Counted from the first letter of the stretch, positions 26,942 to 38,823 are shown. The stretch is 64,000 nt of DNA from an uncultured Cocleimonas sp. (GCF_947495625.1 NZ_CANLZW010000016.1:1-64000), one strand, 5' to 3'. Notes: generated by a model from the letters alone, not told the origin. Numbers and translations: made by a program.

Positions 26942-27838
26942 TTAATTATCCTTATTTTTAATCCTTTCTAGTAAGGTTTCAATACTGGGATAATCTTCAC
27001 GAGTTAGCTGGTATTTATTGCCAGAATGTCCCCATGATTCTTGATTATCTAGTGCCTGTTTCAAAGCAGTAATATCTGTAAAGTGGTAACCGCCGACTGC
27101 ATCAACACCGTGTTTAAACAATATATCTGGGAGGCTGCTGCCACTTGGTCCAATTAAACTGAATGACTTGGCTTGTTTGCTGTGGGATAAGACTACATCT
27201 AAGGTGTTATTGATGAGTGTAGAAGCGGTACACAGGATATGATCGCAGTTAGAAAGATCTGCTACATTCTCTGTCAAAGTAACGCCTGTTTGCAATTCAA
27301 CGCGAGCTGGATTTTTCTCCAGCACCAATATTTCAAAACCCTTTTCTAACAACCTCTCGATTAAAGGAGAGAAGAAACCAATCATGCCGATTCGTTCGCC
27401 TTTTTTTGCCTGATCAATGCCGATGCTACTGGTCTTGTTTTTATCTTTTCCAGGCGCTGTAAATCCAGCTTGGTTCATAATGAACTGGCTGACAGCATTG
27501 ATTGCACCCAGCGCTATTGCCCTTTCATGCAGTGTAGTGCTTTTGAAGTTTTTGATGAGGCTTAGGGTATCTGGTTTTTCCCTGTTACCGCTAGAATTAG
27601 AATAGTTGCTTTCAAGGTACGCTTCGAGCTGCTTTAGCGTGTCGTCTAAACTGACATAGAAAGCGCCAGCGCTGCCGTCTTCTAGAATAACAACACCGAA
27701 TTCGTCTTTCTTTTGCTTATCATTACTTTCAGTATTTTCATCAGCTAGATGAGGAAGATAGATACCTTCGACTTCGGGAAAATCAATCTTCTGAGCAATG
27801 TCAGTAAATAGTGCGATATATTCGCTGGAGATATCCAT
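26942..27838 (-). CDS. DUF4213/DUF364 domain protein
   Basis: 298-residue protein of the DUF364 family, a Rossmann-like C-terminal domain sometimes described as heavy-metal chelation related. The C-terminal region reads IGMIGFFSPLIERLLEKGFEILVLEKNPAR ... HILCTASTLINNTLDVVL ... FSLIGPSGSSLPDILFKHGVDAVGGYHFTD. The N-terminal part resembles the DUF4213 cap (GVVILEDGSAGAFYVSLDDTL, LHERAIALGAINAVSQF). No operon partner suggests a substrate. It is convergent with the small membrane protein and has the sirtuin gene upstream on the same strand. Confidence 0.7.
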   Translation of the reverse strand: MDISSEYIALFTDIAQKIDFPEVEGIYLPHLADENTESNDKQKKDEFGVVILEDGSAGAFYVSLDDTLKQLEAYLESNYSNSSGNREKPDTLSLIKNFKSTTLHERAIALGAINAVSQFIMNQAGFTAPGKDKNKTSSIGIDQAKKGERIGMIGFFSPLIERLLEKGFEILVLEKNPARVELQTGVTLTENVADLSNCDHILCTASTLINNTLDVVLSHSKQAKSFSLIGPSGSSLPDILFKHGVDAVGGYHFTDITALKQALDNQESWGHSGNKYQLTREDYPSIETLLERIKNKDN

Positions 27839-27905
27839 AATAACAGAACCTGAAAATGTCTAATGCTGGAAAAAATAAACGAGTTTAACGTTATACATAC
27901 AAAGC

Positions 27906-27934
27906 GAAAAACAGGCTAAAAGTAGGGGGGTGTA
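27906..27934 (+). repeat. G-run repeat copy 5
   Basis: GAAAAACAGGCTAA, AAGTAGGGGGGTGTAC between the minus-strand sirtuin and DUF364 genes, 68 bases before the DUF364 start. Relative to these genes its C-rich strand is the mRNA strand. Confidence 0.85.
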
Positions 27935-27945
27935 CATTATATTAT

Positions 27946-28806
27946 TTAGATCAATTGATTAACCAGCTCAGGAAGTACTTCTTCACAAGATTCAGCTACA
28001 ACCAGATCAAACATGTCTTCGCCGCGCATTTCGCCCTGATTGATGGCGTATAAAGGCAGATTGTTTTGATGCGCCCAGCGAGGAAAACGAAATCCTGAAA
28101 ATACTTTCAACGAGCTACCAATCACCAGTAAACAATCAGCTTCTGCCAGGCTTTTAAAAGCGAGTTCAACACGTTCTTTGGGGACAATGCCGCCAAAAAA
28201 TACAACATCTGGCATTAATCTACCGGCACACTTTTCACAGGGTGGAATGTTGACTGTGTCAGTTTCGTAGTCATCGATATTGGCATCGCCATCTGGCAAA
28301 GCCTTGCTGCTGATTCGTTCAATGTAGGCTTCCAGGTCTTGATTTGATTCGACTAATCTGGGTTGATAATCAGCGCGTCTGCTGATGTCATTGCAATCCA
28401 GGCAAATGATTTGATCAATGCGACCGTGCAAATCGATGACTTCTTTTGCTCCCGCATTACTGTGAAGTCTATCTACATTCTGCGTCACAATTTTTGATAG
28501 CAGACCGTTTTCCTGCAGTTGTGTAATTGATTGGTGTGCAGCATTTGGTTTTGCATGACCGGTTATTATCCAGCCTGCCATGCTACGCGCCCAGTATCGT
28601 TTTCTGAATGACTCTTGAGTAATAAATTCATTATGCTGAATTGGATTTCCCGCCTGCCAGTTACCTTTATTGTCTCGATAGGTCGGGATTCCAGAAGGTG
28701 CACTGATGCCCGCGCCACTAAGCACCCAGATTTTACGTTTGTTTCTTAATGCAGTAACTAGTTGGTCTGCATTTGCATATTGAGTTTTATTTTGTTTTAA
28801 CGACAT
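27946..28806 (-). CDS. Sir2-family NAD-dependent protein deacylase
   Basis: Sirtuin of 286 residues. NAD-binding GAGISAPSGIPTYRD, the catalytic histidine in TQNVDRLHSNAGAKEVIDLHG, a zinc module CLDCN ... CEKCAG, then PDVVFFGG and VIGSSLKV are all present. It should remove acyl groups from lysines using NAD. It is longer than CobB-type sirtuins because of an insert between the two cysteine pairs; this spacing is common in mitochondrial Sirt4-like class II bacterial sirtuins. Confidence 0.9.
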   Translation of the reverse strand: MSLKQNKTQYANADQLVTALRNKRKIWVLSGAGISAPSGIPTYRDNKGNWQAGNPIQHNEFITQESFRKRYWARSMAGWIITGHAKPNAAHQSITQLQENGLLSKIVTQNVDRLHSNAGAKEVIDLHGRIDQIICLDCNDISRRADYQPRLVESNQDLEAYIERISSKALPDGDANIDDYETDTVNIPPCEKCAGRLMPDVVFFGGIVPKERVELAFKSLAEADCLLVIGSSLKVFSGFRFPRWAHQNNLPLYAINQGEMRGEDMFDLVVAESCEEVLPELVNQLI

Positions 28807-28971
28807 ATTTTAAAGGCATATTTTTTAAAGACAGGTTTAAAAAAAGATTTTAAGGAAAAAGATAAAAATGAAAATAATATATTAAAAAATGGAATAAAAA
28901 GCTAAGCGCTACGTCTATAGTATATGAACACGAAATAAAATTTAAAGACATGAGTAATTTATAGAAAATTA

Positions 28972-29553
28972 ATGATACAAATTTCCTTTAAAACCGCTTC
29001 TAAACGTACATTTAAAAAAGCTCTGGAAGCACATCGTCCAGCGCTATACAAGATTGCGTGGTCGTGGTGTCATGATGTCACCCTAGCTGAGGATCTTGTG
29101 CAGGATACTTATGCAAGAGCACTAAAGAATCGATCTCAACTCAAGGATTTAACCAAACTTAAACCGTGGCTCGCTAGAATCCTGGTGAATCTACATGCGG
29201 ACTATTTTCGGGCTAAAAAGGAATATGTCGAACTTGAGAACAAGCATCTGATGTCTGATCTCGATCCCATTACTCTGGCAAGTCGTGAAGAATCTATCCA
29301 GCTGGTTAGATATGCAATATCGCAACTAAATGATAAACAAAGAAAAATAATCAGTTTGATAGATATTGCAGAATTTAGTTATGCCGAAGTGGCTGAAATT
29401 TTAGACATTCCCATGGGAACTGTCATGAGTAGAATAAATCGCGCGAGACAAGCGCTTAAAGAACAACTAGAAAATATTGAACGTCAGCAACTTGAGAAGC
29501 AAATAGAAAAAAAGCTATCCCAAACAACACCTCGCCTAAGAAGGGTTAAATAA
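28972..29553 (+). CDS. ECF-type RNA polymerase sigma factor
   Basis: Second extracytoplasmic-function sigma factor in the window, 193 residues and distinct from RpoE. Region 2 shows RPALYKIAWSWCHDVTLAEDLVQDTYARALKNRSQLKDLTKLKPWLARILVNLHADYFR. Region 4 shows ISLIDIAEFSYAEVAEILDIPMGTVMSRINRARQAL. A lysine/glutamine-rich tail follows. The next gene, 2 bases on, is a membrane anti-sigma factor with a DsrE-like periplasmic domain. The signal and regulon are unknown. No good ribosome site is seen before the ATG. Confidence 0.9.
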   Translation: MIQISFKTASKRTFKKALEAHRPALYKIAWSWCHDVTLAEDLVQDTYARALKNRSQLKDLTKLKPWLARILVNLHADYFRAKKEYVELENKHLMSDLDPITLASREESIQLVRYAISQLNDKQRKIISLIDIAEFSYAEVAEILDIPMGTVMSRINRARQALKEQLENIERQQLEKQIEKKLSQTTPRLRRVK

Positions 29554-29555
29554 AC

Positions 29556-30341
29556 ATGACATTCAAAAAATATAAATCGCTATCAGATGAAACTTTGAAT
29601 GCGCTGGTGGATAACGAATTTCCTGCGGCAGAGCGTTCTGAGTTACTGGCGCATTTGCAGACTGATAAAGTCAGTAAAGAAAGAGCTTGTGAAATCAGTT
29701 ATCTAAAAGACCGAGTAAAAACAGCATACAGTGATATTCCACAACCCACCTCACAAGTAAAAGTCAAAATAGCAAAACGACATTTATATCGAATGGTTTC
29801 GAGTGTGTTTTTTGCACTTGTTGTGGTTGCTCTAGCGGTTGTAGGGTTGAATGGCACATATAATTCAGAAAACAATCGTTCAACAACGCAAACTGCATCA
29901 TCAAATGATTCTCAAAGATTGGTGGTACTTGATCCGGATGGCAGAGCTCAAAACCTGAGCCAGAATAATAGTGAAGAACTGCGTGTGGTTTTTCACGTAT
30001 CGAGCACAACGCGTTTGAGTGCTAACGAATTACTGGATGATATAGAAGGCTTACTCGAACAATCGATTAAAGATAATCAGAAGATCAGAGTTGAAGTGGT
30101 GGCGCATGCAGAAGGTCTTGATTTGTTACGCGAGCGTTTGTCGACCGAAAAACCACGTATTACTGCCTTGTCTAAACAGTATCCTGAACTCACATTTGTC
30201 GCTTGTTTGAATACCATAGATAGAATTAAAAGAGAAAATGGTATCGACGTAAAATTAATCTCAGAAGCAGAATCAACTCAATCTGGTGTTGCCTATGTCG
30301 TTATGAGACTGCAACAAGGTTGGTTATATATTCAGGTTTAA
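29556..30341 (+). CDS. Anti-sigma factor with periplasmic DsrE-like domain
   Basis: 261-residue single-pass membrane protein. The N-terminus (LSDETLNALVDNEFPAAERSELLAHLQTD) is the usual anti-sigma start, which would bind the ECF sigma factor encoded 2 bases upstream. Membrane helix at about 81-99. A Ser/Thr/Asn linker follows, and a C-terminal domain (about 143-261) resembles DsrE/DsrF proteins: VVFHVSS, HAEGLDLL, LTFVACLNT (C217), SGVAYVVMRLQQGWLYIQV. The same motifs in the same order occur in the secreted protein of the next gene. That the domain is a periplasmic sensor, perhaps reading sulfur or thiol state through C217, is inference. Confidence 0.8.
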   Translation: MTFKKYKSLSDETLNALVDNEFPAAERSELLAHLQTDKVSKERACEISYLKDRVKTAYSDIPQPTSQVKVKIAKRHLYRMVSSVFFALVVVALAVVGLNGTYNSENNRSTTQTASSNDSQRLVVLDPDGRAQNLSQNNSEELRVVFHVSSTTRLSANELLDDIEGLLEQSIKDNQKIRVEVVAHAEGLDLLRERLSTEKPRITALSKQYPELTFVACLNTIDRIKRENGIDVKLISEAESTQSGVAYVVMRLQQGWLYIQV

Positions 30342-30462
30342 CCGCGTTCAATATGCTTTTCTGCTCATCGGTAGAAGAGAAAAGCTAGCAATAATAAATA
30401 CCGAATACGTTTTATATTTATGAAATATTAAAAAAACTCATAAAAATGTAATTTAACCCGAT

Positions 30463-30467
30463 AGGAG
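30463..30467 (+). promoter_or_regulatory. Ribosome binding site deciding the DsrE gene start
   Basis: AGGAG lies 4 bases before the first and 7 before the second of two adjacent ATG codons (30472, 30475). Spacing favours the second. Confidence 0.6.
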
Positions 30468-30474
30468 ATCAATG

Positions 30475-30960
30475 ATGAAAAAAATTATTACCAGTATTTT
30501 AGCGTTAGTATTTTTAACGATAGCGAGTATCAGCACAGTCAATGCGGCTGATAATGGTTATGGAAAACAAAAGGTGGTTTACCACATTAACTATGATGAT
30601 CCGAAAAAGCAGAAAGGTGCTTTAGTGAATATTCAAAATCACATTAACGCTGTTGGTGCCGAAAATATGGAGATCAAAGTTGTATTGCACGGAAATGGAT
30701 TAGCATTACTCTTAGAGCCTGATTCATTGGCTAATGTACCAAAATTCAAACATGCAAATGCGACTGATAAAATGACTGTTAGGATTGATGGTCTAAAAGA
30801 TCAGGGTGTTGTGTTTAATGTTTGTAATAATACTGTTAAAGGTAGAAAGGTTAGCGTTGATAATGACTTATATAATGTTGAACAATCAGAGATTGTACCA
30901 AGTGGCGTTGCAGAATTAGCCAAGTTACAAATGCAGGGTTATACCTATATTAAGCCTTGA
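30475..30960 (+). CDS. Secreted DsrE-like protein
   Basis: 161-residue exported protein. A signal peptide MKKIITSILALVFLTIASISTVNA ends near residue 24. The mature part is one DsrE/DsrF-like domain: VVYHINYDDPKKQKGALVNIQNHINAVG, IKVVLHGNGLALLL, GVVFNVCNNTVKGR with its single cysteine C117, and SGVAELAKLQMQGYTYIKP. These segments line up with the periplasmic part of the anti-sigma factor just upstream. Such exported DsrE-like proteins are common in sulfur oxidisers but have no settled function. It could be the ligand or competitor of the anti-sigma sensor domain. A strong terminator follows; a 130-base gap before it may hold its own promoter. Confidence 0.85.
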   Translation: MKKIITSILALVFLTIASISTVNAADNGYGKQKVVYHINYDDPKKQKGALVNIQNHINAVGAENMEIKVVLHGNGLALLLEPDSLANVPKFKHANATDKMTVRIDGLKDQGVVFNVCNNTVKGRKVSVDNDLYNVEQSEIVPSGVAELAKLQMQGYTYIKP

Positions 30961-30992
30961 TAGTTAGACTATTGCGAATTGAGGCAAACTGG

Positions 30993-31025
30993 ACTGGGTA
31001 GCGAGAATTGCTACCCAGTTTTTTT
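30993..31025 (+). terminator. Rho-independent terminator after the DsrE-like gene
   Basis: Perfect 10-bp stem ACTGGGTAGC / GCTACCCAGT (30993-31019) with a 7-base loop and a T run to 31025. It closes the ECF sigma / anti-sigma / DsrE operon. Confidence 0.93.
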
Positions 31026-31041
31026 ATCGTTAAATTAGAAA

Positions 31042-31070
31042 AGTCACCCCCCTACTTATAGGCAGTTTTA
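31042..31070 (-). repeat. G-run repeat copy 6
   Basis: Minus strand reads TAAAACTGCC, TATAAGTAGGGGGGTGACT. It lies in the convergent gap between the DsrE operon terminator and pgm and is close to the family consensus. Confidence 0.88.
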
Positions 31071-31130
31071 TAGGCCTTTTTTTCTAATCATTTAATTTTT
31101 AATCTATTAGATAATTTATAAGGGCGTGTA

Positions 31131-33268
<2,138 letters not shown>

Positions 33269-33371
33269 TACTTTACGTAAAAATAGTTTTTTATTGAAGA
33301 TATAGAGTAAATCCACAAAATTTATTAATTAAAACATCAAATAAATTTGTACAAATGGTGGTTGCTAATAC

Positions 33372-33422
33372 TTGACAAAAACCCTTGGTTGTTTAACAAT
33401 CCTTACTAAATTAGTAGGGTAT
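33372..33422 (+). promoter_or_regulatory. iscR promoter with type-1 IscR operator
   Basis: TTGACA (33372-33377), 17 bases, then AACAAT (33395-33400), overlapped by a 25-base near-palindrome at 33398-33422, with core CCTTACTAAATTAGTAGGGT. It fits the known type-1 IscR site (AT..YYGACTRWWWYAGTCRR..AT) at nearly all positions. In E. coli holo-IscR represses its own promoter through such sites, so autoregulation is expected here. Confidence 0.75.
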
Positions 33423-33491
33423 TAGTGCAGTCTGGATGCATCTGTTGCATCAGTTCTGACGTTAAGGTCCTACACCAACCCGGAGATCGAC

Positions 33492-33974
33492 ATGAAATTA
33501 TCAACAAAAGGGCGTTACGCAGTTACCGCAATGATGGATTTGGCTATCCACGACAGGGATGGCCCTGTGACATTAGCCGACATCTCAAACTGCCAGGGAA
33601 TCTCACTTTCTTATTTAGAGCAACTTTTTGCCAAGCTTCGTCAAACAGGTTTAGTTGAGGGTGTTCGTGGTCCAGGTGGTGGATATCGCTTAGGTAAGCC
33701 TGCTAACCAAATCAGTGTTGCTGATATCGTTGTAGCTGTTGATGAGTCCATAGATAGTACACGTTGCAAAGGCAACCTTGATTGCAATAAAGGCGAGCGT
33801 TGTTTAACGCATCATTTATGGAATGATTTGAGTAATAGACTTTACGATTTTCTAGACGGTATTAGCTTGTCAGAGTTTATTAAAGATCCTGAGGTTCGTA
33901 AGATCTCTCGCAGAATGGATTCTACGGCGAGTCGCATTGCTAATATGTTCCCGCCTGTATCAAAAGCAAGCTAA
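33492..33974 (+). CDS. iscR: Rrf2-family regulator IscR
   Basis: Iron-sulfur sensing transcription factor of 160 residues. The winged helix is N-terminal (MKLSTKGRYAVTAMMDLA ... ISLSYLEQLFAKLRQTGLVEGVRGPGGGYRLG). Cluster ligands C92, C98, C104 and H107 are in RCKGNLDCNKGERCLTH, as in E. coli IscR. A good GGAG site precedes the ATG. Odd: iscS, iscU and the other isc genes do not follow; the gene stands alone before an unknown gene and argB, so its cluster targets must lie elsewhere. Confidence 0.93.
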   Translation: MKLSTKGRYAVTAMMDLAIHDRDGPVTLADISNCQGISLSYLEQLFAKLRQTGLVEGVRGPGGGYRLGKPANQISVADIVVAVDESIDSTRCKGNLDCNKGERCLTHHLWNDLSNRLYDFLDGISLSEFIKDPEVRKISRRMDSTASRIANMFPPVSKAS

Positions 33975-34007
33975 AGACAGCTAATTACGAATTAAAGAAA
34001 ACTTCAA

Positions 34008-34038
34008 ATTACATCACGACCTAGTGTCGTGATGTAAT
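34008..34038. terminator. Strong hairpin after iscR
   Basis: Perfect 13-bp stem ATTACATCACGAC / GTCGTGATGTAAT with loop CTAGT. It lacks a T run on the plus strand but on the minus strand is preceded by T and A runs. It is probably the iscR transcript end or a stabilising hairpin. Confidence 0.55.
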
Positions 34039-34146
34039 CAAAAAATCTATAGCTTGGATATTTTAATAGCGCATGAAAATGGTGTCTTATTAAAATACGC
34101 ATCAAAAAATTCTGAAAATAAATTAATCTGCTTTTATACTAATTGA

Positions 34147-34512
34147 ATGAGCAAAGCGCTTAACGATAAAGAACAAACAGATCTCAAACAAACGTTAGAA
34201 TTAAAACCTAATTCACCGTTATGGAAGCGTGTTCCTACAAAAGATGAGTCTGGAAATTATCTAGGGGATTTCATGATCATGATTCCCAAACTAAAAATTG
34301 CTCCCCCTGAACATCAAAAGCTAACCTTAGATAAACTCAATGCAGTATTACATCGTTATCAGGAAGTGGTGGTTTTTGCAGATTTAAATCTTAAAATGAA
34401 TTTACTCTGGATTTCAGTTCGCCCAGTTAAGGGCGTTATGCTCGATATTATAACTGCGATTATTGAATCTGTGCCAGAAGCCAAGCTGATCTCGGATAGA
34501 CCGCCTCGCTAA
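34147..34512 (+). CDS. Unknown 121-residue protein
   Basis: Not recognised. Soluble, no signal or membrane segment. The core MIMIPKLKIAPPEHQKLTLDKLNAVLHRYQEVVVFADLNLKMNLLWISVRPVKGVMLDIITAIIESVPEAKLISDRPP alternates strands and helices like a small alpha/beta domain. It is convergent with argB, with only 33 bases between. Codon use looks like the neighbours. No ribosome site is apparent before the ATG. Confidence 0.6.
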   Translation: MSKALNDKEQTDLKQTLELKPNSPLWKRVPTKDESGNYLGDFMIMIPKLKIAPPEHQKLTLDKLNAVLHRYQEVVVFADLNLKMNLLWISVRPVKGVMLDIITAIIESVPEAKLISDRPPR

Positions 34513-34545
34513 GTTTGTAAAAGATAAAATATACTACGATCTATC

Positions 34546-35454
<909 letters not shown>

Positions 35455-35524
35455 TTAATTTGTTTCTAATAACTGTTGATTAAATTCCACAGTCATTAGA
35501 TGTGTTTTGTGACGCAGATTATAA

Positions 35525-36946
35525 CTAAAAAGGAAGGTGATGTTTGTAGTCTATAAGTTTAAATACCGCTTTAAATTGTTTTTTTATTTCTAGCAGACGT
35601 TCTTCAGTCGCTCCTTCAAAACGTAAACCAATACTAGAGCTGGTATTTGAGGCGTGAATAAATCCCCAGCCATCATCGTATTCGACTCTGAGTCCATCAA
35701 TTAGATTGAGATCAGCGCCGGGGAAAGACGCATTTTTAATAAACTGGGTTATTAGCTCAACGGATTCATTGTGGCTTGCGAATTTTAGTTTGTATTCTTC
35801 AGTAGCGAAACCATTAGGAATTTCTGAAAATACTTCGGCGGTAGATTGTGTTGTTTTTGATAAAATTTCTAATAATCGTGCAGCAACATAAGGGGCGTCA
35901 TCAAAATCATTCCATCGATCACGTAAAATAATATGGCCACTAAATTCACCCCCCATAATTGCATTTAAACGCTTCATCTCAAGTTTTATTTTTGAGTGGC
36001 CGTTGGCACAAATTGCAGCTTGTCCGCCAGCTTTACGTATTGCTTTGGGAAGTAAATAACTGCATTTGATTTCGTAGGCAATACGACTACCCGGAAAGGA
36101 TTGGAGGATACTTTGTGCCAGTAAAATCATGATTCTATCTGGCCATAAAATATTGCCTAGATTATCTACAGCAATCATACGATCACCATCGCCGTCAAAG
36201 GCGATACCGATATCGAGATTGTTTTCTTTAACGTGTTTAATTAAATAGGTGAGATTTTCAGGCGTCGTAGGATCAGGTGAATGATTGGGAAATGTTCCAT
36301 CTAGTTCACAAAATAGGGGGTAGACTTCACAACCCAGATTATTAAAAAGATCTTCAGAAAATAGTGAGGTAGCACCATTGCTTGAATCAATCCCGATACG
36401 CAGTTTTCTTTGGATTGCTATGTCTTTTATGACAGCTTCTTGATAATGCTGATTGGCAGAATCAAATGCTGTCAGCTTTCCACTTTTAACGATAGGATAA
36501 TCGTTTTTGCTTATATCAAAATATAGCGATTCAATGGCTGAAGTGGATAACGGTTGAGAATCGAAAACAATTTTGATGCCATTATGATCAGATGGACTAT
36601 GACTACCCGTAATCATGATTGCATTAGTCATATTGAGGTACTGTAAAGAAAAATAGACTACAGGTGTCGCTGTTAGGCCTATATCAGTGACGTTACAGCC
36701 GGAGCTTAAAAGTCCTTTAATTAACTGTTGGGAGATGTCCTGACTAGATAGTCTGCCATCGCGCCCAATGATTATATTCGGTGAATGTTGTTCGAGAAGT
36801 TGATTGCCAATCGCTTCTCCAATCAGAAAGGCATCATGAAAATTATTTTCAGAACACCATTCTTTGCCTATTTGACCACGTATGTCATAGGCTTTGAAAA
36901 TGTCTTTATTGATATGTTTATTTTTGACCAGAGTGTCCAAAGCCAC
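35525..36946 (-). CDS. algC: Phosphomannomutase/phosphoglucomutase AlgC
   Basis: Makes mannose and glucose 1-phosphates for LPS and exopolysaccharide. The N-terminal signature is [12 protein letters not shown]. The active-serine loop is [15 protein letters not shown] (usual form GSHNP; here Asn is replaced by Ser). The metal loop is FDGDGDRM, with GGEFSGHI and the C-terminal phosphate loop [12 protein letters not shown]. The start is uncertain: the frame opens at TTG 36979, but no ATG exists before the signature. I choose GTG 36946, preceded by GAGGA; TTG 36940 is also possible. Any of these overlaps the end of dut by tens of bases. Confidence 0.88.
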   Translation of the reverse strand: MALDTLVKNKHINKDIFKAYDIRGQIGKEWCSENNFHDAFLIGEAIGNQLLEQHSPNIIIGRDGRLSSQDISQQLIKGLLSSGCNVTDIGLTATPVVYFSLQYLNMTNAIMITGSHSPSDHNGIKIVFDSQPLSTSAIESLYFDISKNDYPIVKSGKLTAFDSANQHYQEAVIKDIAIQRKLRIGIDSSNGATSLFSEDLFNNLGCEVYPLFCELDGTFPNHSPDPTTPENLTYLIKHVKENNLDIGIAFDGDGDRMIAVDNLGNILWPDRIMILLAQSILQSFPGSRIAYEIKCSYLLPKAIRKAGGQAAICANGHSKIKLEMKRLNAIMGGEFSGHIILRDRWNDFDDAPYVAARLLEILSKTTQSTAEVFSEIPNGFATEEYKLKFASHNESVELITQFIKNASFPGADLNLIDGLRVEYDDGWGFIHASNTSSSIGLRFEGATEERLLEIKKQFKAVFKLIDYKHHLPF

Positions 36947-37385
36947 CAGTTCCTCGTTCGCTATCGTCAAAAGACTCAACCAGATTCAGTTTTGCCTGAA
37001 TCACGGGAATTATCACCAACTGTGCAATACGATCTCCGGATTCGATGGTGTATTCGGTATCACCACGATTCCAGCAGGATATAAATAGTTGGCCTTGGTA
37101 GTCAGAATCAATCAGTCCGACTAAATTTCCCAACACGATGCCATGTTTATGGCCCAAACCAGAGCGAGGTAAAATCGTTGCTGCGAGTGTTGGGTCTTCG
37201 ATATGAATGGCTATACCGGTTGGAATTAAATGCGTATCGCCAGGTTTAACCACAAGTGCTTCGTCTATACAGGCTCTTAAATCCATACCTGCAGAACCTA
37301 AAGTCGCGTATGAAGGAAGTGGAATGGTATCTCCGATACGATCATCAAGAATTTTATAATCTACGATATAATTTGGTTCGTGCAT
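36918..37385 (-). CDS. dut: Deoxyuridine triphosphatase
   Basis: Hydrolyses dUTP to dUMP. All five trimeric dUTPase motifs are visible: [48 protein letters not shown] and [10 protein letters not shown]. 155 residues. It lies between coaBC and algC as in Pseudomonas and overlaps algC. Confidence 0.95.
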   Translation of the reverse strand: MHEPNYIVDYKILDDRIGDTIPLPSYATLGSAGMDLRACIDEALVVKPGDTHLIPTGIAIHIEDPTLAATILPRSGLGHKHGIVLGNLVGLIDSDYQGQLFISCWNRGDTEYTIESGDRIAQLVIIPVIQAKLNLVESFDDSERGTGGFGHSGQK

Positions 37386-37492
37386 TTTTGTGTTTAGCCC
37401 TTTTGTGCATGTATTTCGACATGTCTGTATTGCTTAGTGTCGAAAATTAAAATTTGGTTTAATAAAACTTTAACGATAGTTAAATAATAAGG

Positions 37493-38722
37493 TTAAGCAT
37501 TTTCAGAAATAATTTTCATGATTTTGAATGCTAATTCTGATTTGTCCATTTCAGGAATTGAGATTTGTTTGTCGTTTTCCCCATCTTTTATAATTATTTC
37601 TACTTGATTGGTGTCTTTGTCGAATGCTTTGTTTGAACCCACTTGATTCGCAACAATCATATCCAGTTTCTTACGCAGCATTTTTGCTTTTGCATGTTCA
37701 ACTAAATGCTCGGTTTCAGCGGCAAATCCTACACTAAATAGGTCTGGGTATTTATGAGATACATCAAATAAAATGTCAGGGTTGTAAGCCAGTTTTAACG
37801 ATAAATCATCTTCAGACTTTTTGATTTTCTGATCGGCTATATTGGCAGGTGAATAATCTGCCACAGCAGCAGTCGCGATAAAAATATCTGCCTTATCTGC
37901 CAGCGATAATGTTTTTGCATGCATTTCTTTGGCAGATTCTACCAAGTGTCTTTCGACACCAAGCGGTGCTTCTAAAGCAACAGGCCCAGACACCAGAATA
38001 ACGTTTGCTCCCATTTGTTTAGCGGCATTAGCAATGGCATATCCCATTTTCCCTGAGCTACGGTTGGTGATATATCGTACAGGGTCGATTGCTTCACGAG
38101 TTGGGCCCGCGGTTAGTAAAACGGTTTTACCAGCAAGGGGCTTTGTCGATGAATCTGTGTTTTGATCGAAAGAGTTTTGTTCTAAAGATAACAGCGCTTC
38201 CGTTAATTCTTGCGGCTCAAGCATTCTACCAGCACCTGTTTCACCACAGGCTTGCTCGCCTTCGGCCGGTCCGTGCAAAGTGATTCCCCGTGACTGCAAA
38301 ATCTGAGCGTTATGTTGAGTTGCTGCATTCGACCACATTAATCGATTCATCGCTGGTGCTAAATGAATCGGCGCATCAGTCGCCAAGCAAATCGTAGAAA
38401 GTAAGTCATTAGCATGACCGTGGGTAATTCGAGCCATGAAATCAGCGCTAGCAGGCGCGACCATAATGAGATCAGCCCAGCGTGCGAGTTCAATATGACC
38501 CATTCCCGCTTCAGCATCGACATCTAATAGATCTGTAGGTACTGGATTCCCGGTGAGTGCTTGCAGTGTGAGTGGCGTGATGAATTCGCAAGCTGCTTTT
38601 GTCATACACACTCTGACATCAGCCCCATTTTTGATTAACTGGCGCGTTAATTCAGCAGTTTTATAAGCAGCAATACCACCGCTTATCCCTATAAGTATTT
38701 GTTTATTCGTTATAAATGACAT
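37493..38722 (-). CDS. coaBC: Bifunctional CoaBC (phosphopantothenoylcysteine synthase/decarboxylase)
   Basis: Two consecutive steps of coenzyme A synthesis. The N-terminal flavoprotein decarboxylase domain has ILIGISGGIAAYK, PAMNRLMW and ACGETGAGRMLEP. The C-terminal CTP-dependent ligase domain has VLLTAGPTREAIDPVRYITNRSSGKMGYAIA and KIKKS. The frame is open 31 codons further upstream, but MSFITNKQILIGISGG is the natural start. A TATAAT lies just 10 bases before this ATG. Confidence 0.94.
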   Translation of the reverse strand: MSFITNKQILIGISGGIAAYKTAELTRQLIKNGADVRVCMTKAACEFITPLTLQALTGNPVPTDLLDVDAEAGMGHIELARWADLIMVAPASADFMARITHGHANDLLSTICLATDAPIHLAPAMNRLMWSNAATQHNAQILQSRGITLHGPAEGEQACGETGAGRMLEPQELTEALLSLEQNSFDQNTDSSTKPLAGKTVLLTAGPTREAIDPVRYITNRSSGKMGYAIANAAKQMGANVILVSGPVALEAPLGVERHLVESAKEMHAKTLSLADKADIFIATAAVADYSPANIADQKIKKSEDDLSLKLAYNPDILFDVSHKYPDLFSVGFAAETEHLVEHAKAKMLRKKLDMIVANQVGSNKAFDKDTNQVEIIIKDGENDKQISIPEMDKSELAFKIMKIISENA

Positions 38723-38732
38723 AATTGCGCTA

Positions 38733-38738
38733 ATTATA
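38733..38738 (-). promoter_or_regulatory. Possible coaBC -10 element
   Basis: A perfect TATAAT preceded by GG on the minus strand, ending 10 bases before the coaBC ATG. If it is used, the mRNA would have almost no leader. The -35 region is poor, so this is tentative. Confidence 0.3.
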
Positions 38739-38823
38739 CCAAATAACCTGAGAATATTGCATGTTACATGACGAGATGAATTGATTTGTTCGTCTTGATT
38801 CATTGTTAAACACAAAGCAATAG

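Noticed and set aside
38723-38815. Longer N-terminus for CoaBC
   Set aside because: The extra 31 residues (MCLTMNQDEQINSS...) are not part of the family, and the ATG at 38722 directly precedes the flavoprotein motif.
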